64,000 nt of DNA from the NCBI GenBank assembly GCA_947044405.1, contig CAMRHE010000055.1, positions 552,501 through 616,500 of the forward strand, read 5' to 3'. This DNA is from Leptodactylus fallax. Its lineage: Eukaryota; Chordata; Amphibia; Anura; Leptodactylidae. The notes beneath the pieces are model-generated. The model did no database searches, had not been told where the DNA came from, and saw only the letters and a list, made by a program, of their open reading frames with translations. The translations under genes and the position numbers were made by a program. This document shows positions 35,291 to 45,365 of this stretch, one piece after another; positions within the stretch are counted from its first letter, which is position 1; each line of letters begins with the position of its first letter.

Positions 35291-37185
35291 TCTGTATGTA
35301 TCTTAATGCAGAGCGCTATCACGATACACTCAATATGGAACACCAAAGCATAAAATATCAGTATAGCATGCATGTATTAACTGCCAGGACTGTATAGAAA
35401 CAGCTTATAGTTATATGTTGACTATGATGCAATGCATGGAAATCTAACAGAATGCAAGTTACTAGTTACCATTTCCAATATAGAGATAGTAAAATTCAGC
35501 TGCAGATGGGTGGAACGGCTGCAGTCAAGGCACCAAAATACAGGCCTTCCATATGGCAACAGGAAAAACACTTCATTCTAGGTCGTCTCCACCAAAAACC
35601 TAAATGCAACATGCACATCAATAGGATTGTGAAAAAAAAAAAGGTAACCGGATCCATAGATCCCTGCTCTATTACCTGTGGGTAACACATCAGGGCAGCT
35701 GCACAATTCATCCTAAAAGCAGCAGGTCCTTCCTATTACAGCTCCTGTAATTCCATCCTTCACCCCTGAATTTAATGCAAGCCATTTCTGCTTTGGATTG
35801 CCATAATGTGCAGGGAGGGGATGCTGCATGTAAAATGAGAAAAAAAAAAAAAAAAATCTACATGTAGCAAATGGAAGAAAGCTGCTCACCATATATACAC
35901 ACCCACAAAGTGGAGCATCAGGCCAGCCTAGCCGAGAGGATGCTGAGGATGGATTTCACAGGGAAGATGCTGTTTCCCAGTGATGCACTGTGAGTTCTGC
36001 TCCCTCCTGGGAGAATGAGCTCATTGCTAGCATTCACCAACCTCCTATCAGCCTTTGCAGTGTCATTGCAGCTAGCATTTCAGTGCAAGCACGTCATCAA
36101 GCGAACATTTATAAAACTGCAAAGCCTTCCTCGATGCAGCCAGAAAGGAAAGTGCCCCGAGGAAAGATGCCCAGCAAGCTGAGCTGTGCCAATCGCTGAT
36201 TGAGATGTCTACATTGCCATGCAAATGTAATTACACTGATGTCAAAGGCTTCACTTCTGCCATGCATGCTGGCATTAACCTCACCAAGGATTACAGTAAT
36301 ACTGCGCGATTTCTATGGACAGGTTGTGATATCAAGACCTCAATAATAAAGCTACAGTGGGGGCGAAATGACTGGGGAAGACAAAGGGTTAAAAAGAAAA
36401 AGATTCCAAGGAGACACGGAAGTGGCGGAGAGGAAATTGTCATTCGCAAGGTTTTCCGAGGTCGATATTCCAATTATACCCAATGTTAAAGAGTATAGAA
36501 GACATTTCTGGGTTCTGCATGGAAATCAATGCACAACACTGCAGATCTTGACTTGATCCAGGACTAGGGTTAGGATGTTGCTGATAAGTTTTGGCTTTTG
36601 TAGTGTGTGAGCATAAGAGCTAAAGTCATTGGCGTCCATTTGTCTTCCTGGAATTAAAGTGGTCAAAAAATATTTATTGTTATTTTTTTTGGATTAGATT
36701 TTTAGAAAGTTCCCCTTGTCATAAGCTGCTCAGTTCTGTGGCACCACCACAGGGGAATGAAATATTGCACAGTAATATAGTTCAGAATGGCTTCCTTTCC
36801 TCGTATACACACACATTTGGGGGGCATTCACATTACCATTAGTAGTGTCCGTTGTTGGCATCGGTTACAAAATGTTAGCAACGGACACTAACAGATCCCT
36901 CAGAAATCCGTTAAAAAAACCCTATTGATTTCAATGGGATTGGATCTGTTGTCCGTTAGCGTCCGTTTTCACCGAATCTGTCATATCTGTTATTTTAGCG
37001 GACATAACGCGGAAAATAAGAAACTTTGCAGTAAATGATATCAAAATGAAACACCTCTTTTTCCATTTGGCTCTTTTTGCCTCCTTTTTTCTTCTGAACT
37101 GACATTCACTCCAAAGGCTCTGCTTACATGGGTTGTCTGGCCCCGAAAGGATTTTTCTTATTGATGATGTATCCACGGGAAAACA

Positions 37186-37310
37186 TACACATATAGGCTT
37201 ACACATATACACACCTAGATGCACATTACACACATACATACCCAGATACATTATACATACATATATGCATGCATACATACATACACAGGTACTTACACAT
37301 GATGTATATA
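37186..37310. repeat. Imperfect (TACA)n / (CA)n microsatellite
   Basis: Runs of acatacacatatag, acacatacatacccagatac attatacatacatatatgca tgcatacatacatacacagg make this a degenerate tetranucleotide tract. ORFs through it are compositional. Confidence 0.8.
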
Positions 37311-38795
37311 TATAGTAAACAAGGGACCTTTGAGATAGGCTTGTCGCCACCTAAGTCAGGCAGCTTAGGTACCAGTTCACATGTCCAGATTTATTGGATA
37401 CAGTTCATACATGGCAACTTACAAAAGCTTACATCAGCAGCAAACAAAGGTAACATAAACCGTCCTCAGTTTCAGGGGCACTGAAACAGTTCAAAGGAGC
37501 TCCTCACCAATGCAGTCGGTTCGGTTTCGGCTTGTCCTCCACACAGTGCAATGTCCCTAGCAGCTGAGCAGGCTGTGTTCCAGGAGACAGCGCCAACACA
37601 CTGTTCTCTGGCAGATTTAACTTCATTAATGGCTGCTCACACCTGGGGCACCAAGTTCAGGTTAGTAACACCAGGACTGGAGTATAGAAGTGAACCTGCA
37701 AACGAGCAACATTGCCTAGGAGGAGAGAAGTGCTACCTACCTCTGTACCAATGGCACACACCCTACCTACACCCCATTGCCTGCTGACTACGACAGAAAA
37801 AGCCTCCACGTTGTCTATCAGGATACTATAAAGCCATTATGTGAGATCAGTGTTAGGAGATTATTTCTGTATTGTTGATATTTTACAATTTTCCGGCAGG
37901 TAGGGTAGCTTTTCAATGGTTCTGAACAAAAATTATTGGTCCAATGATACAAACTTACAGGACCACTTCTGTACCATAAAATAGTCGCAAAACCTATTTA
38001 TGACTATTTAATGCCACCTGCCACTAAAATAGCACCCATGCCATATCCATTATCATTTACGACACAAAATAAGGCAAATTCAGTGCTCCCTGCTGGTGTC
38101 GATGAATCCCTAGTACTTTGAGGGAGACTTATTAAGTCTACAAGGCATGAAAAAGCCTCAAAATTTTTGCATGCCAGTGTAGATATCAGAGCAGGACTCT
38201 ACCAAGGGTGTTCTTGATTTACGAGGAGGCGTGTGCAGGAGATGTGATTGGCGTTGAAAATGCCAGTCTTTGTAAATCTCCCCCATTGTGTCTATGGCTG
38301 CCTTCATTCAACACACAAAGCCTTCTTGTAGAGACTCCATGTACAGTCCCTTCCAGGTAACCACTGCCTTACCTATCTGTGAATTAATAGAATTAATATA
38401 AATCTAAATACAGTCATTTACAAGAGTCGTCGTCACCCGAAATACTCTGCTCTGTCTTATGTCTAGCTCTAGACCTGATGTTTCTTAGCGGAGGTAACAT
38501 TTCACATGGGTATAAAGAGATCCTCCGTACACTTGGCCGACGGTGTGATCCTTTAATCTCTACCAGTGACTCATACTCTGAGAATAGACTCTATTGGAGT
38601 TATATTGGTATACATTCACATTATAGCTATTAATCATCTCAGATCACAGAAGCTTACAATCCGGTGACAGATCAGCCCATGTCTGTCCTCTATTTCCTAA
38701 ATATATGATGTCTTAAAGTCTTACGTGACACAAACTTTTGCAACCAATTTTTTATTCTGTCAATGTAACTAAAATGAGAAATTTCCCACTGTTTT

Positions 38796-39030
38796 GCTCC
38801 TATTACGCAGGCTATGTGTCTCCGTGGTAACAGACAACAAACAAACTCTGTGTTGTCTGATCGTGCAGCCATATTTCTTTCTATCAGTCTTCTACCTCTT
38901 GTGATCCTGCCAAATATATGTTAGCATATAGTAGGGGACAAATGGAAGGCAGTATGAGATGGCAGGACTGCGGGATAACGCCACACAGAGTTTGTTTGTT
39001 GTCTGTTGCCATAGAGATGCATTACAGCAG
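38796..39030. repeat. Fold-back copy of the CTATGTGTCTCC repeat family
   Basis: The left arm ctatgtgtctccgtggtaac agacaacaaacaaactctgt gttgtctgatcgtgcag (38811-38866) is inverted on the right as ctgcgggataacgccacaca gagtttgtttgttgtctgtt gccatagagatgca (38966-39021). Same family as 11600-12170. Confidence 0.65.
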
Positions 39031-39753
39031 ACTTATTAATACTAAACTGGCGGGCAGAAGATGAGACAAATTTTTCACCGTGTGCACAGGGACAGATTCT
39101 GGTGCATTTTACATTAGCGGCTACAATAAACCGTCTGCACCTCCTTACCAAGTATATGTCTGATCTTGGCTTTTTTTTTCTGTGCATCAGACTGTAATTG
39201 TTCCTTCGAAGATAACTGGGACTTGTGATGCAATATAATATTTTGCTGTGTCATGTATTGTTAGCCAATGTGTGTTATAACTATTTTCCTTTGCAGATGC
39301 AAGTCACTGCTGGTTATGTTACATGTATACTCTTAAACAGGAATATGGTGCCACAGGACTCTGTTCTGGATGAGCTCGGAATATACACAGGGCCGCTTTG
39401 CATGTCAATTGTTGGGAGTACTGAGTGCTGCAGCAGCTAACTGGACCGCTCTATGAAGGTGCAACTGGGTCTGGCCATTGAGCCACTCTAGAGCTGTTAA
39501 TCCCAAAATGCTGTTGGATCCATATTTATCTTGACCTGCACCAGGCAGTAGCCCTGTTTGGGACTGTCATGGATTACTGCAGGCAGTCCCAGTAAGCTTC
39601 CTGGAAAGTGACTGTTCTTTGGGTGAGGGAAGCCCTAAAAGCTGGTCCAAGGTGCTGCACCAAATTTAGCCAATGTGAGCCTCCCGAGACTAACCAACAA
39701 GCTGTGTTACCTTAAAATGAGACTGTAACCAATAAGATGTTACCTCCAAGTCA

Positions 39754-40809
39754 GGGTAGGTTTACACTGTAAGAAGTTCATTTCTCATCTGTCACAGGAT
39801 GAGAGCAACGGACATTAAATGACAGATGTAGACGGAGTCCTCTCTATTAGGTGTCCATCTGCATTCACCAAAATGTAAAAAACACGACAGAAGAATTGCT
39901 TTCCGTCAGGTCGTACATGCAGGACTTTTTCTTCTGTTATAACAGTAAACAAACAATACAGTATCCATCATATTATTTACATTAATGTCAACTGGAACGG
40001 ACAGAGGGGGCGCCATCTGTGTCCATTACTCCGCTACAGTTAATGACTGTGAGGGATGACAGCAATGGACATTGATAACATTAGTGTGAACATAGGCTAA
40101 GACTGTTCCATTGCCACTAGTAACCACAAAGCTCTGTGCCTTTTAGAAACTTAGTAACTGTAAAGCCTTGTACCATTACGTAGTCCTTGAAAGGAGCTGC
40201 TCAGTAGGGTCATTCAAATCTTCATTACTTATCTTAGTGCATTACTATTATTATTTCTGTTATTAATATATACTGAATTTCCCCATTGTGGGACTATTAA
40301 AGGACTATTATTATCATCGTTGTTATTTATAGTATTAGGGAGAGGACAAACAATGTGGATCCCTACAACAGCCTGCACCATTGGTCACTGCTTTGGACAT
40401 GGCTTGAATGTGGCCCGAGCTGCATTGTTTGTGCCTTCCCTTATTTTTATAGTTGTTATTGATTATTATCATAGTTATGTTCACACAAGCATTTTATAAC
40501 TTGTTTATAACCTGTTCAAAAAGTTTCCTAAGTGAGCCACCCCATGATTCAATGTCCTGGCAGATAGAGTTGAATTCGTTACCTGCCACCCGAAACAGAG
40601 GGACAGCACCCAAAATTCAGGACTGTCTTGCTTGACAATCAAATGACAGAAAGCAACAGTTTCCAAGGGACCCCAATGACTGTAATGGGGTCTGTCTGTT
40701 TTTATCCTGAAATTGTTGCATGAAGAAGTAGGGCTTACAGGACTTTTTCGTCTGGGATTTCAGATGGACTCTGCAACAGAAACCCTGAACCCTGAACGTA
40801 GCCTATTAG
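39754..40809. mobile_element. Two MITE-like elements with TTCACA/TTTACAC-type ends
   Basis: The first (about 39754-40104) begins gggtaggtttacactgtaag and ends ttagtgtgaacataggctaa. The second (about 40475-40809) begins gttatgttcacacaagcatt and ends accctgaacgtagcctatta. Their interiors share cggacatt/caatggacattgataac and gacttttt-ttctgtt phrases. The DNA between them (40105-40474) includes no recognisable gene. Confidence 0.5.
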
Positions 40810-41640
40810 TAGTATTATGACAGTATTATTATTATTATTATTTCTGTTATTAATATATCAATATTTTAGTTTTTATTATAATGATGTTTTTTCATTGTTA
40901 TTAATATTCTTGTTACCATAATAATTGTTACCATAGCAATTGTTGTTGCTATCATTACTATGATTGTTATTAGTATTATCACTATTTTCTCATTATTATG
41001 ATTGCTAGTAGTATTGTAATGCATTCATCATCATCATTATTATTATTAGTCTTTTACTATGATGATGTCTTCTGTTCTTTTCCTATTTTATATACTAATA
41101 TTGATGCTGTCACTAGTATTATTATTGTTATTTCTCTTACTATTTTTCTTATCTTTATTGTTGTTGTTCGTGTTCTTATTTATTATGATGATTTTTATTA
41201 TTTTTGTTATGATGTTTATTCTTATCATTCAAGTTGTTTTGGTATATCATTGTTATCATTATGAGGATTTTTGTTATTATCCTTGTTATCATCATCTTTG
41301 GTGTAATTCTTTGCTGTTTAGTCACTACGATCATCATTATTGTTGTTATTATTATAATGATTTTTGTTCTATCATTGCTGTTATCACTGTTGTTGTTATG
41401 ACGATTTTTGTTGTTATGCTGTTTAGTCACTATGAGCAATAGTTAATATGATTTTTATTATTAGGAATATTATCATTGTTGTTTAGTCACTATTATTATA
41501 AAGATTGTGATAAATATTATCATTATTGCGGTTATGTTTTTTATTATTAGGAATATTATCATTGTTGTTATTTCAGTATTACCATTCTGATTATTTTGTT
41601 GCTATTATGATGCTGACTATTATTATTCTTAGTGTTGCTT
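40810..41640. repeat. Long degenerate ATT/GTT-rich simple-sequence tract
   Basis: About 0.8 kb is dominated by tattatt, gttgttat and tcattatt steps with no perfect period. The long Leu/Phe/Ile- and Asn/Lys-rich reading frames on both strands are by-products of this composition. It ends about 390 bp upstream of the BNIP3 start codon. Confidence 0.75.
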
Positions 41641-41689
41641 TTCTTCTTCTCCTCCAGGCCTTGCCCTTCTTCCATACCCCTGTAACACC

Positions 41690-42027
41690 AGCCAGCACTG
41701 CAGTGTCTCCAGCCTAGATCTCACAACCTAGAAGAGGAAACAAGCAGGCACAATCCTGCAGCCAATCCGCGCAGCCCTGTAATAGAACTCGTGCAGAACT
41801 CGTAGAGCCCTGTGCAGACCAATAGCCGCCTGTGATGTGTCTGAATTGGAGGCTAGCCCTACAGCACAGTGGGTGGGAGCTGCAGTCAGCTAATCAGCTG
41901 CTGGCTACGTGTGAAACGTCATCCAGGGAGCTTAAAGCAATAACAATAACAAGCCCAGTGACAAAGCCAGCTGCCGCAGCTGTGTGCATGAGAGCATAGC
42001 CAGGGAGCCAGAGTCTGAGCACACAGC
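41690..42027 (+). promoter_or_regulatory. BNIP3: BNIP3 promoter/5'UTR region with hypoxia-response core
   Basis: Directly upstream of the BNIP3 ATG the sequence changes from the AT-rich tract to mixed, GC-richer DNA. TACGTG at 41906-41911 matches the hypoxia-response element core (RCGTG) bound by HIF, followed at once by aaacgtcatcc, which includes a CRE-like half (ACGTCA). BNIP3 is an established HIF-1 target in mammals with a promoter element near the start site. A weak TTAAAG (41932) could stand in for a TATA. The transcription start was not determined. Confidence 0.55.
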
Positions 42028-42073
42028 ATGTCCCACAGTGAAGGGCAAAACCTCCAGGATGAGCCCCTGCAGG
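42028..42073 (+). CDS. BNIP3: BNIP3 exon 1 (coding part, start codon)
   Basis: Encodes residues 1-15 (MSHSEGQNLQDEPLQ) plus the first base of Gly16, ending at the donor GTAAGA. The ATG has A at -3. BNIP3 is a tail-anchored mitochondrial outer-membrane protein of the BH3-only/NIP family. It recruits LC3/GABARAP to mitochondria for mitophagy and promotes cell death under hypoxia. The five exons in this window give 188 residues plus part of Gly189. All junctions are GT-AG and keep frame (46 + 178 + 85 + 107 + 150 nt). With the usual 14-residue last exon the protein would be about 203 residues, close to the ~194 of the mammalian form. Confidence 0.93.
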
Positions 42074-42119
42074 GTAAGAGTATTTCCTTCTACCCTTTGA
42101 TCTTCCAGAATGCATTTAC

Positions 42120-42279
42120 TGATGTAGCAGAGCTGAGTTTGTCATTCCACTCTTTGGGTCTGAGTGGTTTATGCTTTACAGTAACTCAGTAGGTTTTACC
42201 AGCAGCCTTATATAAAACCACAGATACCATATGAGGATATCATAGTAACGGCTTGTCTCTAATCAGCTCTGCTATATCA
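42120..42279. mobile_element. TAGCAGAGCTGA MITE, copy 1 (BNIP3 intron 1)
   Basis: tagcagagctga at 42125-42136 is exactly inverted as tcagctctgcta at 42263-42274. The arms extend to tgatgtagcagagctga / tcagctctgctatatca with one mismatch. The element starts only about 50 bp after the exon 1 donor. Non-coding, about 155 bp. Confidence 0.7.
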
Positions 42280-42577
42280 CTGGAGTAGCAGATTGTATTC
42301 TATACACTGGGTAAGCCTTATTTGCTTTCTAAACACCCTTCTGTTTGTCACCCGCGGTCGCTGGCACATGTCACCAGGGTGAGGTGTGATTGCTTTTCCC
42401 AGGGGTTTGTTGACATGACATAGATCATGGCAATGGAGTCCAACGCTGCGCGTTTCCTAATAGTCAGCAGAGCTGGAATCCTGACATCAGCGACAGGCAA
42501 CGTTGTCTATGCTAAAGAATAAATAGTCCCCAAATAGAACCTGGTCGCAGACAGATCTGATGAGTAATGTACACGTG

Positions 42578-42705
42578 TAGCAGAGCTGAGTTTGTCATTG
42601 TGGTAGAGAGGAGTTTGTTGTTTACTGCAACATTGCTTTACATAGGGCTGCAGGTATACCTACTAGTACAAAGGAAACAACAGAAAGACACAATCAGCTC
42701 TGCTA
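42578..42705. mobile_element. TAGCAGAGCTGA MITE, copy 2 (BNIP3 intron 1)
   Basis: The same 12-bp perfect inverted ends as at 42120-42279 bound a 128-bp element, and the left end shares gagtttgtcatt beyond the repeat. Interiors otherwise differ. A palindromic cacgtg E-box (acacgtgtag) abuts the left end. Confidence 0.7.
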
Positions 42706-43140
42706 TGTTGGCGTGAGTGTTGCGTGTCGTGTTCTGTGCGAATTAGGTAAACAATGACTCCAGGAGGACTGTCGCCTCAGCACTGTTTTTGTGAAAAGTT
42801 CTTTGTTGTGTCTGAGCTATGGTTACAAGGTATTTGCAAGGTATTTCTTTTATCTAATATGCAGTAATTTACGACAGCGGTCTGCTACCTGTGGCGTCAG
42901 ATATATTAAAACTAAAACTCCCCACACCTAAAAAAAAAAAAATAAAATAAATAAAAATAAATCAATCAATCACAGGTTGCTACAATAACCCTTTAGAAAT
43001 AAAGTCATCCTTTTGATTTTATATAAAAATTCTGCTACTTTGTAACCCATTTTGTTTTAATACCTCACCTTTATTAGGATCACTGCTTGTTGTCAGTGAA
43101 TAAAAATATTCTTGTTTATACCCACAGAGAACATGTACAA

Positions 43141-43650
43141 ACTTGGGTTCTGTTCACATCTGCGTTGTTTCATCCGTGCTTCTGGTCCATCGTAAGACCA
43201 TAATAGACTAAACCGTAAAAGCGGTGATGGATAACTATAAGGGGGTCCATCGGGTATCTGTTCTTTTCTCCCTGACAATGCCGGAGAGAAAAATCCTGCA
43301 GGAGATTTCAGAAGGACTCCGTGCTGAATGGACACCAGGCACAGATGTGAACATATCCTTAGACCTGTAGACACTTGGTAGTTTACTTAGGCTAGGTTCA
43401 CACCTGCGTCCGGTTTATATTCAGGGATTCCGTAACCCATTTTGCTTGAAAAATGCACAGAGAATAGTCCTGCGTCCAGAAGAGAGGACTTTCCTCTCCG
43501 CATTTTTGGGCGGAAACCTGGCGGACCCATTATAGTCCATGGGGTCCGTGGGTTTCCGCAGATAACCGTTTTTAAACGGATTGGGTTTCTGTTTTTTGGG
43601 TCCCCAAGCAGACCTGAAGAATGGAAACCCGCATGCAGGTGGGAACCTAG
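43141..43650. mobile_element. Two adjacent MITEs with TTCACA(C/T)CTGCG ends
   Basis: The first (43141-43361) begins gggttctgttcacatctgcg and ends cacagatgtgaacatatcct. The second (43387-43650) begins taggctaggttcacacctgc g and ends gcatgcaggtgggaacctag. Both interiors contain ggagagaaaa/gaggactttcctctccgca-type blocks and gtccgtgggtttccgcagat, so they belong to one family. Non-coding. Confidence 0.65.
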
Positions 43651-44122
43651 AGTAAATTGTATCCAGTAAGCTAAATACACCACAAACAATGTGCCTCTGG
43701 CCTGATAGTTTGCTACATTGTATCAGTGTAGGTTAAGATGTAGTAGTTTGAAGCTGACAGAGGATTGCGAAGTTGTATTTACCTGTAAACTGTGAGCAGG
43801 ACTAGGAAAGCAGGTTTTTTTAGCCTCTGCATGAAGAAGAGAAGGATTTTTTTCACTGGCAACAAGCAGAGATCTTGAAAATTGGGAAGAACTAAAATGC
43901 AAGGCATATAAGAAAATGGCTGAAGTTTTCATTGCACTGTACATAGAACTTGTAAAATACAGCTCCACATGGGTGCCAGTATATTTACACCAAAGATGGG
44001 ATCCCATTATGTGAAAGCAGGAAAAACTGTCCTGATAAGTTTTTTTTTTTTTTTCCTGCTTCAAATGACAGGTTTCAGATTCCACCATCCATGTTTTAAA
44101 ATGGCAAAATTCAGGCACTGTA

Positions 44123-44541
44123 AGGGTGGGTTCACACCTGCGTTCCAGTCCGTCCGTTGCCAATCCAGTGAAAATCTCGGCGAACGGGATTGGCATTGGA
44201 TACAGACCGGTCAGCGACGCATTGGTTAAAAACCCATTCATTTGAATGGGTTTTTAAAGCAATGCGCAGGTGTGCGCTTACACCCTCTGCGCTGCGAAGC
44301 CGTTTTTTTTCATCGGACACGAAGTCCTGCCTGTCCGACTTTGTTTCCGATGAAAAAAAAAAGGATTCGCAGCGCAGAGGGTGCAATCGGACACCCGCCC
44401 ATTGCTTTAAAAACCCATTCAAATGAATGGGTTTTTAACCAATGCGTCGCTGACCGGTCTGTATCCAATGCCAATCCCGTTTGCCGAGATTTTCACTGGA
44501 TTGGCAACGGACGGACTGGAACGCAGGTGTGAACCCACCCT
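44123..44541. mobile_element. 419-bp near-perfect hairpin MITE
   Basis: The first ~190 bases (agggtgggttcacacctgcg ...) recur in inverted orientation at the end (... cgcaggtgtgaacccaccct) with only about eight mismatches, separated by a short centre around catcggacacgaagtcctgc. Each arm itself contains acccattcatttgaatgggt, a palindrome. Identical ORFs on both strands simply reflect this symmetry. It is the youngest-looking member of the TTCACA-ended family here. Confidence 0.85.
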
Positions 44542-44933
44542 AAGTTACCCTTTTGGAGCTATGCTCTTGGGTACATTTGTGCCCGCTGAGTGGTACTCCA
44601 GACCCCTTTATAATAGTGAGCACTTCATGTTTTCTCCAATGTACTATACTGTATAATTTTTTTTTTTTTTTTTTTCGGGGGAGAGGGGGGGGGGGGTGGG
44701 GTTCTATTATACCCAGAGAGTTAACTTGAAGCTCCGGTGCCCCAGGGCAAAATTTGTAAAGATGCCCCTACTTGCCATGTGCTTTGCCATTTAGAATAGT
44801 GGTATATTTTATCAGTCAGAGGGACATTTGGGGCCAGTCTCAGAGTCCAGGGCCAGGTAGCGACTGTTACTGATGCACCTTGTATAACTACTCCCCTGAC
44901 TGTACCCATTGACATAGCACAGGAATATTATTA

Positions 44934-45215
44934 CAGGGGTTTTCCAACCAGGAAAAATCTTTAAAAATCCAACTGCCATGAAAGAAAAAACTGTCAGTAC
45001 TACTCACCTTATTGACCCCGCTGCTCCAATTCCAGTGTTACGTGGTCCCCCAACATGTCCTGTGTTGACACTTCACCAAAAGACTAGGAAATAGAGACCA
45101 CCAGGGGTCCAGACACTGGTGGAGCAGGGAGGGTGCATGGCTAGGATTGCTTTTATTGTTTTACAACATTCCAAAGAAATTTAAAGAATTTTTCCTGGCT
45201 GGACAGACCCTTTAA
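44934..45215. mobile_element. Fold-back repeat with AGGGGTTTTCCAACCAGG ends
   Basis: The left end aggggttttccaaccaggaa aaatc is answered by tttttcctggctggacagac cctttaa. The interior (ctactcaccttattgacccc gctgctccaattcc ... acttcac) is related to 61150-61390 (tactctcctccgataccccg ctgctcccat) and to 48930-48980. Non-coding. Confidence 0.6.
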
Positions 45216-45365
45216 GGCTAAGACCTTTTTTTTTTTTTTTTTTTTTTTGCAGATTTTGCTGCATTTTTTCAGCCAAAGCCAGGAGTGGATTGATCAGAAG
45301 GGAGAAGTATAAGAACTTCCTATATATTTTCCATTCCCTTTGTAGCCACTCCTGGGTTTTCTGAT
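45213..45365. repeat. One-armed relative of the GGCCCCACGTTG MITE
   Basis: tttaaggctaagacc, a poly-T run, then gcagattttgctgcattttt tcagccaaagccaggagtgg and ccctttgtagccactcctgg. These match the interiors of 19970-20176 and 57581-57797, but the right arm is lost. Confidence 0.55.

Noticed and set aside
35990..36199. 69-codon ORF in the non-repetitive island
   Set aside because: Too short and without conserved motif; the region is more interesting as possible noncoding DNA.
41059..41442. 127-codon Leu/Phe-rich ORF and its Asn/Lys-rich antisense partner
   Set aside because: Both are by-products of the ATT/GTT-rich simple-sequence tract.
44132..44656. Near-identical ORFs on opposite strands
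   Set aside because: They mirror each other because the region is a hairpin; no gene is implied.
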